A DNA stretch of 64,000 nucleotides from positions 62,001-126,000 of the forward strand of contig JAUXVF010000025.1 of the NCBI GenBank assembly GCA_030680355.1, written 5' to 3'. The position numbers and the translations under genes are program-made. This DNA comes from Caulobacter sp. Lineage in GTDB: Bacteria > Pseudomonadota > Alphaproteobacteria > Caulobacterales > Caulobacteraceae. Positions 7,616-17,040 of the stretch are shown piece after piece (positions within the stretch are counted from its first letter, which is position 1; every line of letters starts with the position of its first letter). The notes below the pieces were generated by a model that saw only the letters and a list, made by a program, of their open reading frames with translations, made no database searches and was not told the origin of the DNA.

Positions 7616-8557
7616 ATGGCGGCCGACTGGACGAGACGCACCCTGCTGACGGCGACGGGTCTGGCCGCCGCCGCTCCGGCCCTGGCGGCCGCGCCCAGAG
7701 TCATGCCGATCTGGCCGGACGGGCCGCCGGGCGGGCAGGGGGTTTCGGTCGCCGAGACGGTGGTCGAGCGCAATCCACCGCCCAATCCCCTGCGCGACCG
7801 CTATGTGAAGCATGTCCGCGACCCAGCCCTGACCGTGTTCGAACCTCGCAAGCCCAATGGCGCCTCGCTGCTGATGACGCCCGGCGGCGGCTACAAGTGG
7901 GTGGTGATGGACAAGGAGGGTTACGAGTGCGCCGCGCGCTTCGCCGCGGCCGGTGTCACCGTCTATGTGGCCAGCTATCGCCTGCCGGCCGATGGCTGGG
8001 CTGCGGGACCCGCCGCGCCGCTGCAGGACGCCCAGCGGGCCTTGCGGCTGGTGCGATCGCTCGCCGCTGACCGCGAGCGCGTCGGGGTGATGGGCTTCTC
8101 GGCGGGCGGCCATGTCGCCGGGTGTTTGAGCCTGATGTTCGACCGTCCGGCCTATGATCCCGTCGACGCCATCGATGGCCTGTCGGCGAGGCCGGACCTG
8201 GCGACGCTGATCTATCCGGTGGCGACCTTGCGGCAGGGCCTGGCGCACGCCGGCTCGCGGGCCGAATTGCTGGGTGCGACGCCGACCTTGGCGCAGGAGC
8301 GGGACTGGTCGCTGGAGGAAAACGCCCGCCCCGACGCCCCTCCGACCTTCCTGCTGCATGCCGGCGACGACGCCTCTGTGCCGGTGGAGAACAGTCTGAA
8401 CCTCCATGGCGCCCTGCGCGCCGCCGGGGTCACCACCGAACTGCATGTCTTTGAGGAGGGCGGCCATGGCTTTGGTCTGCGCTTCACGGCCGGCAAGCCG
8501 GTGGCGGCCTGGCCGGATCTGGTGCTGGCCTGGTGGAAGCGGAAGGGTTTCGTCTGA
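7616..8557 (+). CDS. Exported alpha/beta-hydrolase (esterase/deacetylase-like)
   Basis: A 313-residue hydrolase. The start at 7616 is preferred over 7610 because GGAGA lies at the right distance and gives a clean twin-arginine signal (TRRTLLTATGLAAAAPALAA). The mature protein has the oxyanion-hole region TPGGGYKW, nucleophile motif GFSAGGH, acidic residue in HAGDDASVP and catalytic His in GGHGFG. This matches the acetyl-esterase/xylanase-deacetylase-like group of alpha/beta-hydrolases, probably acting on acetylated sugars in the periplasm. It follows the membrane protein stop by 22 bases and likely shares its transcript. The substrate is an inference. Confidence 0.88.
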   Translation: MAADWTRRTLLTATGLAAAAPALAAAPRVMPIWPDGPPGGQGVSVAETVVERNPPPNPLRDRYVKHVRDPALTVFEPRKPNGASLLMTPGGGYKWVVMDKEGYECAARFAAAGVTVYVASYRLPADGWAAGPAAPLQDAQRALRLVRSLAADRERVGVMGFSAGGHVAGCLSLMFDRPAYDPVDAIDGLSARPDLATLIYPVATLRQGLAHAGSRAELLGATPTLAQERDWSLEENARPDAPPTFLLHAGDDASVPVENSLNLHGALRAAGVTTELHVFEEGGHGFGLRFTAGKPVAAWPDLVLAWWKRKGFV

Positions 8558-8602
8558 CCCCGGGCGTTGCGACCCGCCCTGCGCCGGTCCATATCCGCCG
8601 GC

Positions 8603-10405
8603 ATGAACGCTCCCGTGAAAACCCCCGACGCCGCCGAAGCCCTGCCCGAATGGCGCTTGGACGACCTCTACGCCGGTCGTGACGACCCGCGCATCGAGAC
8701 CGATCTGGTTGAGGCCAAGCGGATCAACGACGCCCTGGTCGCCCTCAAGGGCCATTTCGTCGCCAGCCGCGCCGATGCGGCCGCCCTGGGCGCCCTGATC
8801 GACCGGGGGGTGACGCTCTATGAGCAGGCGACCAACGCCCTGTGGTCGGTCGGCGCCTACGCGACCCTGGCCGCCTCGACGGCGCGGGACGATCCGGAAT
8901 GGGCCCGGTTCGAGGGCGACCTTCGCGCCCGCTCTTCCCAGATCGCCGCCGACAGCCTGTTCTTCACCCTGGAACTGAACGAGCTGGAGGACGATGAGAT
9001 CACGGCGGCCCTGGCGGCCCACCCGGCCGCAGTCCGCTGGACGCCGTGGCTCCGCCGCCTGCGTCTGTCGCGTCCGCACGAGTTGTCGGCGGACCTCGAA
9101 CACCTGCTGGTCGACCGCGCGCCCGCCGTCGCCAACTGGACCCGGCTCTATGACGAGACCCTGGCCAAACTCACCGCCAAGGTCGGCCGCGAATACCTGA
9201 CCCTGCCCGAGGCGCTGAACCGGATGTCCGATCCCTCGGCGGCGCGGCGCAAGGCGGCGGCCAACGGTTTGGCCGAGGCTCTGCACGACCGCACCCCGAC
9301 CATGGCCCTGGTCATGAACACCCTGGCCTTCGAGAAACAGGTCGAGGACCGCTGGCGGCGGTACCCCGATCCGGCCCGCTCACGGCACATCGCCAACGAG
9401 GTCGACGCCGAGGCGGTGGGCGCCATGGCCGAGGCGGTGACCGAAAGCTACGCGACGACCAGCCACCGCTACTATGCGGCCAAGGCCAAGCTGATGGGCC
9501 GCAAGACTCTCGACTACTGGGACCGCAACGCCCCGCTCGACGCCGCCGCGCCGAAAACCTACGGCTGGACCGAGGCGCAAGGCGTGGTGCTCGACAGTTT
9601 CTCGGCCCTGGCCCCGAAGTTCGCCGACGAGGCCCGCGCCTTCTTCGCCCAGCCCTGGATCGACGCCCGCCCGCGCCCCGGCAAACAGTCGGGCGCCTAC
9701 AGCCATTCGGTGACCTCCGATCGCCACCCCTATGTCTTCCTCAACTACATGGGCGAGCGGCGCGACGTTCTGACCCTGGCCCATGAACTGGGCCACGCGG
9801 TGCACCAGACGATGTGTGCGCCGCTCGGCACCCTGCTGGCCGACACGCCCCTGACCCTGGCCGAGACCGCCTCGATCTTCGGTGAGGGTCTGGTGTTTGA
9901 ACGGCTGCTGGCCGAGGCGGCGCCCGCCGATCGGCGCGCCCTGCTGGCCGGCAAGATCGAGGACGGGCTCAACACCGTCGTGCGCCAGATCGCCTTCCAC
10001 CAGTTCGAGACCCGCTTCCACGACGCCCGCCTGCACGGCGAGTTGTCGGCCGACGAGATCGGCGACCTGTGGCTGGAGGTGATGGGCGAAAGCCTCGGCC
10101 CTGCGGTCAAGCTGAACGGCGGCTATGAGCACTACTGGGCCTATGTCAGCCACTTCGTGCACGCGCCCTTCTATGTCTACGCCTACGCCTTCGGCGACCT
10201 GCTGGTGCGGGCCCTGATGGAGAAGCGGCGGGAGGACCCGGTCGCGTTCGTCCCCCTCTACGAAGCGCTGCTCGCCGCCGGCGGGACCAAAACCTATGTC
10301 GAAGCCCTGGCCCCGTTCGGGCTGGACCCGCGCCAGAAGGCCTTCTGGGCCGCCGGCTGCCGCGACATCGAACGTCTGGTCGCCGAGTTCGAGAGTCTGA
10401 CCTGA
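8603..10405 (+). CDS. pepF: M3 family oligoendopeptidase F
   Basis: A 600-residue cytoplasmic zinc metallopeptidase of family M3. The zinc motif HELGH is at about residues 394-398, and the third ligand Glu follows in LAETASIFGE. An N-terminal helical lid (about 20-190) precedes the catalytic domain, as in PepF. It degrades short peptides such as processed signal peptides. The start at 8603 gives MNAPVKT; an upstream in-frame start at 8567 is less likely because it would begin in an Arg-rich segment. It stands alone, followed by an inverted pair of repeats. Confidence 0.93.
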   Translation: MNAPVKTPDAAEALPEWRLDDLYAGRDDPRIETDLVEAKRINDALVALKGHFVASRADAAALGALIDRGVTLYEQATNALWSVGAYATLAASTARDDPEWARFEGDLRARSSQIAADSLFFTLELNELEDDEITAALAAHPAAVRWTPWLRRLRLSRPHELSADLEHLLVDRAPAVANWTRLYDETLAKLTAKVGREYLTLPEALNRMSDPSAARRKAAANGLAEALHDRTPTMALVMNTLAFEKQVEDRWRRYPDPARSRHIANEVDAEAVGAMAEAVTESYATTSHRYYAAKAKLMGRKTLDYWDRNAPLDAAAPKTYGWTEAQGVVLDSFSALAPKFADEARAFFAQPWIDARPRPGKQSGAYSHSVTSDRHPYVFLNYMGERRDVLTLAHELGHAVHQTMCAPLGTLLADTPLTLAETASIFGEGLVFERLLAEAAPADRRALLAGKIEDGLNTVVRQIAFHQFETRFHDARLHGELSADEIGDLWLEVMGESLGPAVKLNGGYEHYWAYVSHFVHAPFYVYAYAFGDLLVRALMEKRREDPVAFVPLYEALLAAGGTKTYVEALAPFGLDPRQKAFWAAGCRDIERLVAEFESLT

Positions 10406-10407
10406 AT

Positions 10408-10566
10408 TCTCCCCTCGGAGAGGGGAGGAGGACCACGCGGAGCGTGGTGGAGGGGGCTGTGCGGCTGCACGCGGTCCAATCCTGAATTCAGACCTTTGCG
10501 GCCTGGCCGGCGCTGTCCCCTCCACCATCCTTCGGATGGTCCCCCTCCCCGACGTCGCGGGGAGGA
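10408..10566. repeat. Inverted pair of palindromic intergenic repeats
   Basis: Two copies of one composite element face each other. Copy A (10408-10455) has a CTCCCCT/AGGGGAG hairpin then CCACGC-GGA-GCGTGG. Copy B (about 10518-10566) is its reverse complement in plan, with ACCATCC-TTC-GGATGGT then CTCCCCG/CGGGGAG. A spacer of about 60 bases lies between. Related pairs occur at 15796-15940, 29519-29653 and 54561-54711. Confidence 0.8.
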
Positions 10567-10606
10567 ATATGTTTGCCTGCATTCAAACGATCGTTAGACT
10601 TTCGCC

Positions 10607-11080
10607 ATGTCAGACGATCTTACCGAAGCCCAGGCGGGCGTTATTCCCGACGGCTTCAAGCCGCTGAACTGGACGCGCGGCTTCGGCCGCCAGATCGGGC
10701 CGCTCTACGAGAAGTATGAGGGCGACGACTGCAGTCTCGGCTTCCGGGTCGAGGAGCATCACACCAATGGCATGGCCAACTGTCATGGCGGCATGCTGAT
10801 GACCGTGGCCGACGTGGCCTGGGGGCGGGTGATTTCAGTGCAGCGGTCCCACTACTGGGTGACGGTCCGGCTGACCTGCGATTTCCTGTCCGCGGCCAAG
10901 CTCGGCGACTGGGTGCAGGGCACATCCGAGATCACCTCCGAGGACGACAGCGTCTACACCGTGCGCGGCCAGCTCTGGTCGGGCGACCGGCTGCTGATGA
11001 CCGGCTCGGCCGTCTACAAGGTGATCGGACCCCGGCCGCCTCGCCCCGGCGAAAAGGCCTATGAGGCCGCCCGTGGCTGA
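10607..11080 (+). CDS. PaaI-type hotdog-fold thioesterase
   Basis: A 157-residue hotdog-fold protein with the PaaI/YbaW-like core [16 protein letters not shown] (Asn/His-Gly-Gly followed by an Asp on the long helix), typical of acyl-CoA thioesterases with small or aromatic acyl groups. The 3' end overlaps the start of the next hydrolase gene by 20 bases, so the two are probably translated from one mRNA. Confidence 0.85.
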   Translation: MSDDLTEAQAGVIPDGFKPLNWTRGFGRQIGPLYEKYEGDDCSLGFRVEEHHTNGMANCHGGMLMTVADVAWGRVISVQRSHYWVTVRLTCDFLSAAKLGDWVQGTSEITSEDDSVYTVRGQLWSGDRLLMTGSAVYKVIGPRPPRPGEKAYEAARG

Positions 11081-12014
11081 CGACCCTTCGCAATGGCCGT
11101 CGTTTCCGGCGCCCCTGGCCGAATTCAACGGCGAAACGCCGCCGTCGCCGCCCTGGTTCGACGCCGCCCTGGCGCGGGCGCCGGAACGGACGAGCTTCGA
11201 CTTTGAGGGCGCCGATATCGAGCTGCTGACCTGGGGCGAGGTCGGCAAGCCGGGCCTGCTGCTGCTGCACGGCAACGGCGCCAGCGCCGACTGGTGGAGC
11301 TTCATCGCCCCCTTCTTCGCCGACGACTGGCGGGTGGCGGCGTTCAGCTGGAGCGGTATGGGCCGTTCGGACTGGCGGGAAGCCTACAACGCCGACCAGT
11401 TCGCCCGGGAGTCCTTCGCCGCCGCCGAGGCCGCGGGCCTGTACGCGGCCGGCAAGCCGGTGTTCGTCGCCCACTCTTTTGGCGGCTTTCCGACCATGCT
11501 GGCGGCCAGCCGATACGGTGATCGGCTGAAGGCGGTCGTGCTGGTCGATTCCATGGTCCGGCCGCCGGAGCTGGAATGGCGCGGCCCGCCCAAGCGCGTA
11601 ACGCCCAACCGGGTCTATCCGACCCTGATTGAGGCCCTCGGCCGCTTCCGCCTCGCCCCGCCGCAGGGCTGCGAAAACCCCTTCATCGCCGATTGGATCG
11701 CCCGCAACGCGCTCAAGGAGGTCGAGGGCGGCTGGACCTGGCGATTCGATCCCTTCATGTGGTCCTCATTCCTGATGGAGGATCGCGGACCCCTGCTGGA
11801 AACCGTGACCTGCCCGTTGGCGATGATGTGGGGTGAGCGGTCGCGGCTGGCCGAGCCCAGCATCCTTGGCTACATGCGCGGTCTGCTGCCGCCCGGGTCG
11901 CCGCAGATCGCCATTCCCGACGCTGACCATCATGTGATGATCGACCAGCCGCTGGCCTTCGTCGCCGCCCTGCGCGGACTGCTGGCCGGCTGGCCGGGGC
12001 CCGACGCGGCCTGA
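11061..12014 (+). CDS. Alpha/beta-hydrolase
   Basis: A 317-residue cytosolic alpha/beta-hydrolase. The oxyanion-hole motif [13 protein letters not shown], nucleophile elbow AHSFGG and catalytic His in DADHHVMID are visible, with a lid region between about residues 165 and 235. It overlaps the thioesterase gene by 20 bases, suggesting a functional pair acting on acyl thioesters or esters. The substrate cannot be told from sequence. Confidence 0.88.
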   Translation: MRPPVADDPSQWPSFPAPLAEFNGETPPSPPWFDAALARAPERTSFDFEGADIELLTWGEVGKPGLLLLHGNGASADWWSFIAPFFADDWRVAAFSWSGMGRSDWREAYNADQFARESFAAAEAAGLYAAGKPVFVAHSFGGFPTMLAASRYGDRLKAVVLVDSMVRPPELEWRGPPKRVTPNRVYPTLIEALGRFRLAPPQGCENPFIADWIARNALKEVEGGWTWRFDPFMWSSFLMEDRGPLLETVTCPLAMMWGERSRLAEPSILGYMRGLLPPGSPQIAIPDADHHVMIDQPLAFVAALRGLLAGWPGPDAA

Positions 12015-12027
12015 CCGGCCAATAGAC

Positions 12028-12056
12028 TTGAGCGTTCGCGCCGAGCGTTGTATGGC
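12028..12056 (+). promoter_or_regulatory. Candidate promoter for the cox IV / pnt genes
   Basis: TTGAGC at 12028-12033 and TATGGC at 12051-12056 are separated by 17 bases, 28 bases upstream of the ATG at 12084. The match to sigma-70 consensus is only fair. Confidence 0.25.
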
Positions 12057-12083
12057 CCGGACAGCAACTGACGGGAACGACTG

Positions 12084-12314
12084 ATGGCTTCCGAATACCA
12101 CCGCGGCGAAATGGACATCTCCGAACAGAGCGCGACCTATCAAGCGGTCATGGGCCTGACGAAGTGGGGCTCCCTGGCCATCGCCGTGGCGCTGCTGGTT
12201 CTGACCCTGTGGTTCTGCACCACGGCGGGCTTTCTGGGCGGCCTGATTCCCGGCGTCGTGATGGCGGCGCTCGGCATTCTCCTGCTGCGCGAAAAGAAGA
12301 CCGGCGGGCACTAG
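12084..12314 (+). CDS. aa3-type cytochrome c oxidase subunit IV family protein
   Basis: A 76-residue protein with a short polar N-terminus (YHRGEMDISEQSATYQAVMGLTKWG) followed by two closely spaced hydrophobic segments (about 30-48 and 50-68). This is the bacterial COX4_pro_2 pattern: a small accessory subunit of the aa3 terminal oxidase. In many alphaproteobacteria it lies immediately upstream of pntAA, as here. The gap to the transhydrogenase gene is 132 bases. Confidence 0.85.
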   Translation: MASEYHRGEMDISEQSATYQAVMGLTKWGSLAIAVALLVLTLWFCTTAGFLGGLIPGVVMAALGILLLREKKTGGH

Positions 12315-12446
12315 GCCGCCGTTTCATGCTGCGGCGCGGCATGAGCTTTCCCGCCACGCCGCCGCTAGGCTCGACAACGGGCAAGATCATCCCCTAAACA
12401 AGCTTCCAGTGGACGTGACTCGCAACGCGTCCGGATGGGGAGCTAC

Positions 12447-13856
12447 ATGGCTGTTATCGCCGTCACCAGGGAACGCCGGGCCGGGGAAACGCGGGTCGCC
12501 GCTACGGCCGAGACGGTCAAAAAGCTGATCGGGGCCGGATACTCGGTCACGGTCGAGACCGGCGCGGGCGCCGGCGCCGCCATTCCCGACGCCGAGTTCG
12601 CCGCCGCCGGCGCCACCGTCGCCAAAACCCTCAAGGATACGCTGGCCAAGGCCGACGTGCTGTTCAAGGTGCGGGCGCCCGAGGCCGAGGAAATCGCCGC
12701 GCTCAAGCCCGGCGCCATGGTCGTGGCCACGCTCAATCCGCATCAGGACCGCGCCACTCTGACCGCCCTGGCCAAGGCGAAAGCCACGGCCTTCGCCATG
12801 GAGTTCGTGCCCCGCATCACCCGGGCCCAGGTCATGGACGTGCTGTCCAGCCAGGCCAATCTCGCCGGCTATCGCGCCGTCATCGAGGGCGCCAACGCCT
12901 ATGGCCGCGCCTTCCCGATGATGATGACCGCGGCCGGCACCATCGCCCCGGCCAAGGTGTTCGTCATGGGCGTCGGCGTCGCCGGCCTGCAGGCCATCGC
13001 CACCGCCCGTCGCCTCGGCGCCGTGGTCACCGCCACCGACGTGCGGCCGGCGACCAAGGAACAGGTCGAGTCCCTGGGCGCCAAATTCCTCGCCGTCGAG
13101 GACGAGGAGTTCAAGAACGCCCAGACCGCCGGCGGCTACGCCAAGGAGATGTCGAAAGAGTACCAGGCCAAACAGGCGGCGCTGGTCTCCACCCACATCG
13201 CCAAACAGGACATCGTCATCACCACGGCCCTGATCCCGGGCCGCCCCGCGCCCCGGCTGGTCACCGCCGCCCAGGTCGCCTCGATGCGACCCGGCTCGGT
13301 GCTGGTCGACCTGGCCGTCGAACAGGGCGGCAATGTCGAGGGCGCCAGGCCCGGCCAGGACTATGTGACCCCCGGCGGGGTCAAGATCATGGGCATTCCC
13401 AACCTGCCCGGCCGCATCGCCGCCGACGCCAGCGCCCTCTACGCCCGCAACCTGTTCGCCTTCGCCGGGCTGCTGCTCGACAAGGACGGCAAGCTGGCCC
13501 CCGATTTCGAGGATGAGATCCTCAAGGCGGCCCTGGTCACGAAGGGCGGCGCCATCGTCCATGAGCAGCTGAAAACGGCGCCCGTCGCCGCCAAGGCTTC
13601 GCCGGGCAAGGCCGCCAAGGCTGCAGCGCCTGCCAAGGCAGCGCCCGCCAAAGCCAAGCCCGTCGCGAAACCGGTCGCCAAGGCCGTGGCCGCCAAGCCG
13701 GCCGTCAAAGCCGCGCCAAGGGCCGTCGCCAAGGCCCCTGCCAAGGCGGCTGCCAAGCCCGTGCCGAAACCGGCCGCGAAGGCCGCTCCGAAGGCCGTCG
13801 CGAAACCCAAGGCGCCGGCCAAGCCGGCCGCCAAGCCCGCTCCGAAGAAGAAGTAG
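12447..13856 (+). CDS. pntA: NAD(P) transhydrogenase subunit alpha part 1 (PntAA), with basic tail
   Basis: The soluble NAD(H)-binding dI component of the proton-translocating transhydrogenase, which drives NADPH formation from NADH. The start at 12447 is chosen because GGGGAG lies 5 bases upstream and [19 protein letters not shown] is the family start. The catalytic domain fills about residues 1-375, with the nucleotide-binding segment [22 protein letters not shown]. Residues about 376-469 (bases 13572-13853) form a low-complexity tail with 24 Lys, one Arg, no acidic residue, and otherwise mostly Ala and Pro, like the C-terminal part of histone H1. Usual PntAA proteins stop near residue 375-390. 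pntAB follows 10 bases downstream. Confidence 0.95.
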   Translation: MAVIAVTRERRAGETRVAATAETVKKLIGAGYSVTVETGAGAGAAIPDAEFAAAGATVAKTLKDTLAKADVLFKVRAPEAEEIAALKPGAMVVATLNPHQDRATLTALAKAKATAFAMEFVPRITRAQVMDVLSSQANLAGYRAVIEGANAYGRAFPMMMTAAGTIAPAKVFVMGVGVAGLQAIATARRLGAVVTATDVRPATKEQVESLGAKFLAVEDEEFKNAQTAGGYAKEMSKEYQAKQAALVSTHIAKQDIVITTALIPGRPAPRLVTAAQVASMRPGSVLVDLAVEQGGNVEGARPGQDYVTPGGVKIMGIPNLPGRIAADASALYARNLFAFAGLLLDKDGKLAPDFEDEILKAALVTKGGAIVHEQLKTAPVAAKASPGKAAKAAAPAKAAPAKAKPVAKPVAKAVAAKPAVKAAPRAVAKAPAKAAAKPVPKPAAKAAPKAVAKPKAPAKPAAKPAPKKK

Positions 13857-13866
13857 AGGTCACCCG

Positions 13867-14223
13867 ATGGACGCCGTCGATCCCACCGTCTTCCGTCTGG
13901 CCATCTTCGTGCTGGCCATCTTCGTCGGCTACTACGTGGTCTGGAGCGTGACGCCGGCGCTGCACACGCCGCTGATGGCCGTGACCAACGCCATCTCCAG
14001 CGTGATCATCGTCGGCGCCCTGCTGGCCGCCGCGGCCCATCCGACCGGCGCTGATCTGTCCGGCGGTGGCGCGATTCCGGCCAATGTCTGGGTTTCCAAA
14101 GGCGCCGGCGCCCTGGCCGCCGCCTTCGCCGCGGTGAACATCTTCGGCGGCTTCCTCGTCACCCAGCGGATGCTGGCCATGTACAAGAAGAAGGACCCTG
14201 CGAAGGGCAAGGGGGCGAAGTGA
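13867..14223 (+). CDS. pntAB: NAD(P) transhydrogenase subunit alpha part 2 (PntAB)
   Basis: A 118-residue membrane component (part of dII) with about three transmembrane helices: [38 protein letters not shown] and [21 protein letters not shown]. It contributes half of the proton channel with PntB. The gene lies 10 bases after pntAA and 37 bases before pntB. Its C-terminus is short and Lys-rich ([13 protein letters not shown]). Confidence 0.95.
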   Translation: MDAVDPTVFRLAIFVLAIFVGYYVVWSVTPALHTPLMAVTNAISSVIIVGALLAAAAHPTGADLSGGGAIPANVWVSKGAGALAAAFAAVNIFGGFLVTQRMLAMYKKKDPAKGKGAK

Positions 14224-14260
14224 GCTTTGATCACGCAACGCTTCCGGGGGAACTGACCGC

Positions 14261-15679
14261 ATGAACGCCAACATCGCCGCCGTCGCCTACATCGTCTCGG
14301 GCGTGCTGTTCATTCTGGCGCTGCGGGGGCTGTCGAGCCCCGAGACCAGCCAGGCGGGCAACCGCAACGGCATGATCGGCATGGCCATCGCCGTCGGCGT
14401 GACCCTGCTGACCCTCTGGGGCCAGGAGAAGCTCGACGCCATCACCCTGGGTCTGATCGCCCTCGGCGTCGCCGTCGGCGGCGGGATCGGGGCGCTGATC
14501 GCCCGTCGCGTGGCCATGACCTCGATGCCGCAGCTGGTCGCCGCCTTCCACAGCCTGGTCGGCATGGCCGCCTGTCTGGTGGCCGTGGCCGCCATCTACA
14601 CCCCCGACGCCTACGGCATCGCCGAGGCCAACGGCCATATCCACCTGCAGTCGCTGGTCGAGCTGGCCATCGGCCTGGCCATCGGGGCGGTGACCTTCAC
14701 CGGCTCGGTGATCGCTTTCGCCAAGCTCAACGGCAACATGAGCGGCGCGCCGATCCTGCTGCCCGCCCGCCATCTGCTGAACCTGGCCATCGCCGCCGCC
14801 ATCGTGGTGCTGACGGTGATCCTGGTGATGAGCGGCGGCGCGGCCATCTGGGCCTTCTGGGGTATCTTCGCCCTGGCCCTTCTGGTCGGGGTGACCCTGA
14901 TCATTCCCATCGGCGGCGCCGACATGCCGGTCGTGGTCTCGATGCTCAACAGCTACAGCGGCTGGGCCGCCGCGGCCCTGGGCTTCACCCTGCAGAACGT
15001 CACCCTGATCATCACCGGCGCCCTGGTCGGCAGCTCGGGCGCGATCCTCAGCTACATCATGTGCAAGGCGATGAACCGCAGCTTCATCTCGGTGATCCTC
15101 GGCGGCTTCGGCGCCGATGACGCCGCGGCCGGCGCCGGCGGCGTGGTCGAGACCCGCCCAGTGAAACAGGGCAGCGCCGAGGACGCGGCCTTCATCATGA
15201 AGAACGCCTCCAAGGTGATCATCGTCCCCGGTTACGGCATGGCCGTCAGCCAGGCCCAGCACGCCCTGCGCGAGATGGCCGACAAGCTGAAGGAAGAGGG
15301 GGTCGAGGTGAAATACGCCATCCACCCCGTCGCCGGCCGCATGCCCGGCCATATGAACGTGCTGCTGGCCGAGGCCAACGTCCCCTATGACGAGGTGTTC
15401 GAGCTCGAGGACATCAACAGCGAGTTCGCCACCGCCGACGTGGCCTTCGTCATCGGCGCCAACGACGTCACCAACCCCGCCGCCAAGACCGACCCGACCA
15501 GCGCCATCTACGGCATGCCGATCCTCGACGTGGAAAAGGCGCGCACCGTGCTGTTCGTCAAACGCGGCATGTCGAGCGGCTACGCCGGTGTCGAGAACGA
15601 GCTGTTCTTCCGCGACAACACCATGATGCTGTTCGCCGACGCCAAGAAGATGGTCGAAGGGATCGTGAAGAACCTTTAG
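14261..15679 (+). CDS. pntB: NAD(P) transhydrogenase subunit beta (PntB)
   Basis: A 472-residue subunit with about nine transmembrane helices in residues 1-265 (rest of dII) and a soluble NADP(H)-binding dIII domain (about 290-472). dIII contains the Rossmann motif VPGYGMAVSQAQHA and the conserved stretches IHPVAGRMPGHMNVLLAEA and FVIGANDVTNPAA. The length is normal for the family. The gene closes the pnt operon; a repeat pair follows about 115 bases later. Confidence 0.97.
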   Translation: MNANIAAVAYIVSGVLFILALRGLSSPETSQAGNRNGMIGMAIAVGVTLLTLWGQEKLDAITLGLIALGVAVGGGIGALIARRVAMTSMPQLVAAFHSLVGMAACLVAVAAIYTPDAYGIAEANGHIHLQSLVELAIGLAIGAVTFTGSVIAFAKLNGNMSGAPILLPARHLLNLAIAAAIVVLTVILVMSGGAAIWAFWGIFALALLVGVTLIIPIGGADMPVVVSMLNSYSGWAAAALGFTLQNVTLIITGALVGSSGAILSYIMCKAMNRSFISVILGGFGADDAAAGAGGVVETRPVKQGSAEDAAFIMKNASKVIIVPGYGMAVSQAQHALREMADKLKEEGVEVKYAIHPVAGRMPGHMNVLLAEANVPYDEVFELEDINSEFATADVAFVIGANDVTNPAAKTDPTSAIYGMPILDVEKARTVLFVKRGMSSGYAGVENELFFRDNTMMLFADAKKMVEGIVKNL

Positions 15680-15795
15680 GCGACGCTTGGGCCATAGCAG
15701 AGTGGGGCGGATGGCTTGCCATTCGACCCACGCGTTCTCAGGGGCGATGTCATCGTAACCCCGCCCTCCGTCCGCTCGCTCGCAGGTCAATTCTT

Positions 15796-15940
15796 CCTCT
15801 CCCGGAGGGAGAGGTGGCCCGGCAGCGCCGGGTCGGAGAGGGAAGAACGGGTGGCTGACGAGATGAGCGCCTGACTCCCTCAACACCGGCGTCTCCCTCT
15901 CCATCACCTCCGGGTGGTCCCCCTCTCCCTCCGGGAGAGG
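15796..15940. repeat. Inverted pair of palindromic intergenic repeats
   Basis: Copy A (15796-15842) starts CCTCTCCCGGAGGGAGAGG, itself a palindrome, followed by a GGCCCGG/CCGGGTC hairpin and GGAGAGGG. Copy B (15892-15940) has the same parts in reverse-complement order and ends CCTCCGGGAGAGG. The architecture equals that of the pair at 10408-10566, and the position after the pnt operon suits a transcription barrier. Confidence 0.8.
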
Positions 15941-16099
15941 AAAGTCCGACGGGGTGAATTCGGATTGCCTGACTCAAGGCGTGGAAACTCAAACCTTTTT
16001 CCCCCGCTACCCCGCGGCGCAAAGCCTATCCGTCCCCACCCCGCTGACAGCCCGTATCCTTCGCCTCATCCCGCCGCACGGGGAGGGCGCCACGGCCAG

Positions 16100-16350
16100 G
16101 CGATCCGATGCGGCGGCGGGATGAGGTTCGAGCGGGAAGCTTGGGCCGGCGTCAGTTGTTCAGGTCCCTCCGTCGCCGCCAAAGGCATCCCGGCGGAGCT
16201 GGCAACCCGAACGACCCCTGGCCGGACGAGCGACAGGCGACGGGGGGATACCGTCGCGGTCCGGGGACGGCTTCGCTGCCGCCCGCCCGTCGGAGGCTTC
16301 TGCCGGCTATGCCCTAAGAGGGCTGCCTACCGGCGGCCACCGGATAACGG
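16100..16350. ncRNA. Possible structured RNA, unassigned
   Basis: Several good hairpins are packed together: GCGACGG-loop-CCGTCGC at about 16227-16253 (7 bp), GCCCT-AAG-AGGGC at about 16312-16325 enclosed by GCCGG/CCGGC, and a CCTG/CAGG pair around 16214-16235. There is no coding signal in either strand. Identity and strand are unknown, and high GC content alone produces many hairpins. Confidence 0.3.
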
Positions 16351-16614
16351 ACTTCGCGGCGCGCGACGGCCTTGGCCCTCTTGCACCCTCTACCCCCCTC
16401 AGCACCCGCTGAGGCCGAAGCGCGCCGCGCCCTCCTCACCTTCACTGGGCAAAACCCGTGAAGCGGCGAAGCCATGCCTGCGTGTCGAGGCCCTCTGTCC
16501 GGTGCTCGCCAACGCCGACAGGCTGACCGTCGGCGATCACCCGCCCATGCGGGTAAAATTTCGATATGCAATTTAAGAGATGGTAGGCGACTAATCAATC
16601 TCAGGAGCGATCCC

Positions 16615-16830
16615 ATCACTCCCATCCGCATCCAACGTCTGATCGCCGCCGTGTTCCTGATCCTCGGCGGCTGGTGCCTCGTCGCCCCCGGCATGGCCGC
16701 CGATCTTTGCCTGACGCCGGCCTGGCGGGCGCCGGATGCGCCGGTGGCGCCGATGCTGATCGGCTGTTTCGGGGCGCAGGCCATGCTCGGCCTTTGCATC
16801 CTCGGCTGGCGCAGAACAGCGGCGGCCTGA
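16615..16830 (+). CDS. Small membrane protein, start codon uncertain (possible ATC) or decayed gene
   Basis: The protein-like part reads TPIRIQRLIAAVFLILGGWC... and ends GWRRTAAA, about 71 residues with two hydrophobic segments (about 8-24 and 45-62). AGGAG at 16603-16607 is well placed, but the only codons at the right distance are ATC (16615, 16624); no ATG, GTG or TTG is in frame between 16477 and 16650. The first in-frame ATG, at 16474, would add 47 residues without protein character. The C-terminus looks cut compared with similar small membrane proteins I remember at about 110-125 residues. It may use a rare ATC start or be a pseudogene. Confidence 0.35.
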   Translation: MTPIRIQRLIAAVFLILGGWCLVAPGMAADLCLTPAWRAPDAPVAPMLIGCFGAQAMLGLCILGWRRTAAA

Positions 16831-17040
16831 CCGAGTCTATTCGTGAGCTGGACCACAACATCGCCCGGCCGCGGGGTTGTCCCTCCGCGTCTCCGAGACT
16901 AGAAACCCGCCTCCCGGTCACAATCTCGCCGGGTTGGACCAGCATACGGCCGGTCCGCATCCTTTCCCCAAGTCGTAGCTCGCGCGTCAGACCTCGTCGC
17001 GCCCCGCCACAGGCTCGACAGACTGACACGAGGCCGATCC

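Larger units (their letters stand above)
15680..16614. other. Long non-coding region after pntB
   Basis: About 935 bases with no convincing protein gene; the open frames that cross it are low-complexity and do not look like proteins. It holds the repeat pair at 15796-15940 and a hairpin-rich stretch at about 16100-16350. The stretch 16350-16560 contains a further inverted repeat (CAGCACCCGCTGAGG area) but no coding signal. I see no RNase P, tmRNA, SRP or tRNA hallmark. Confidence 0.6.

Noticed and set aside
15930-15960. GAGAGGAAAGTCC, as in RNase P RNA
   Set aside because: The match comes from the end of a repeat copy; the following bases lack the rest of the conserved RNase P core.
16120-16150. 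GGTTCGAGC resembling a tRNA or tmRNA T-arm
   Set aside because: The flanking bases do not pair, and no acceptor or anticodon arm can be built.
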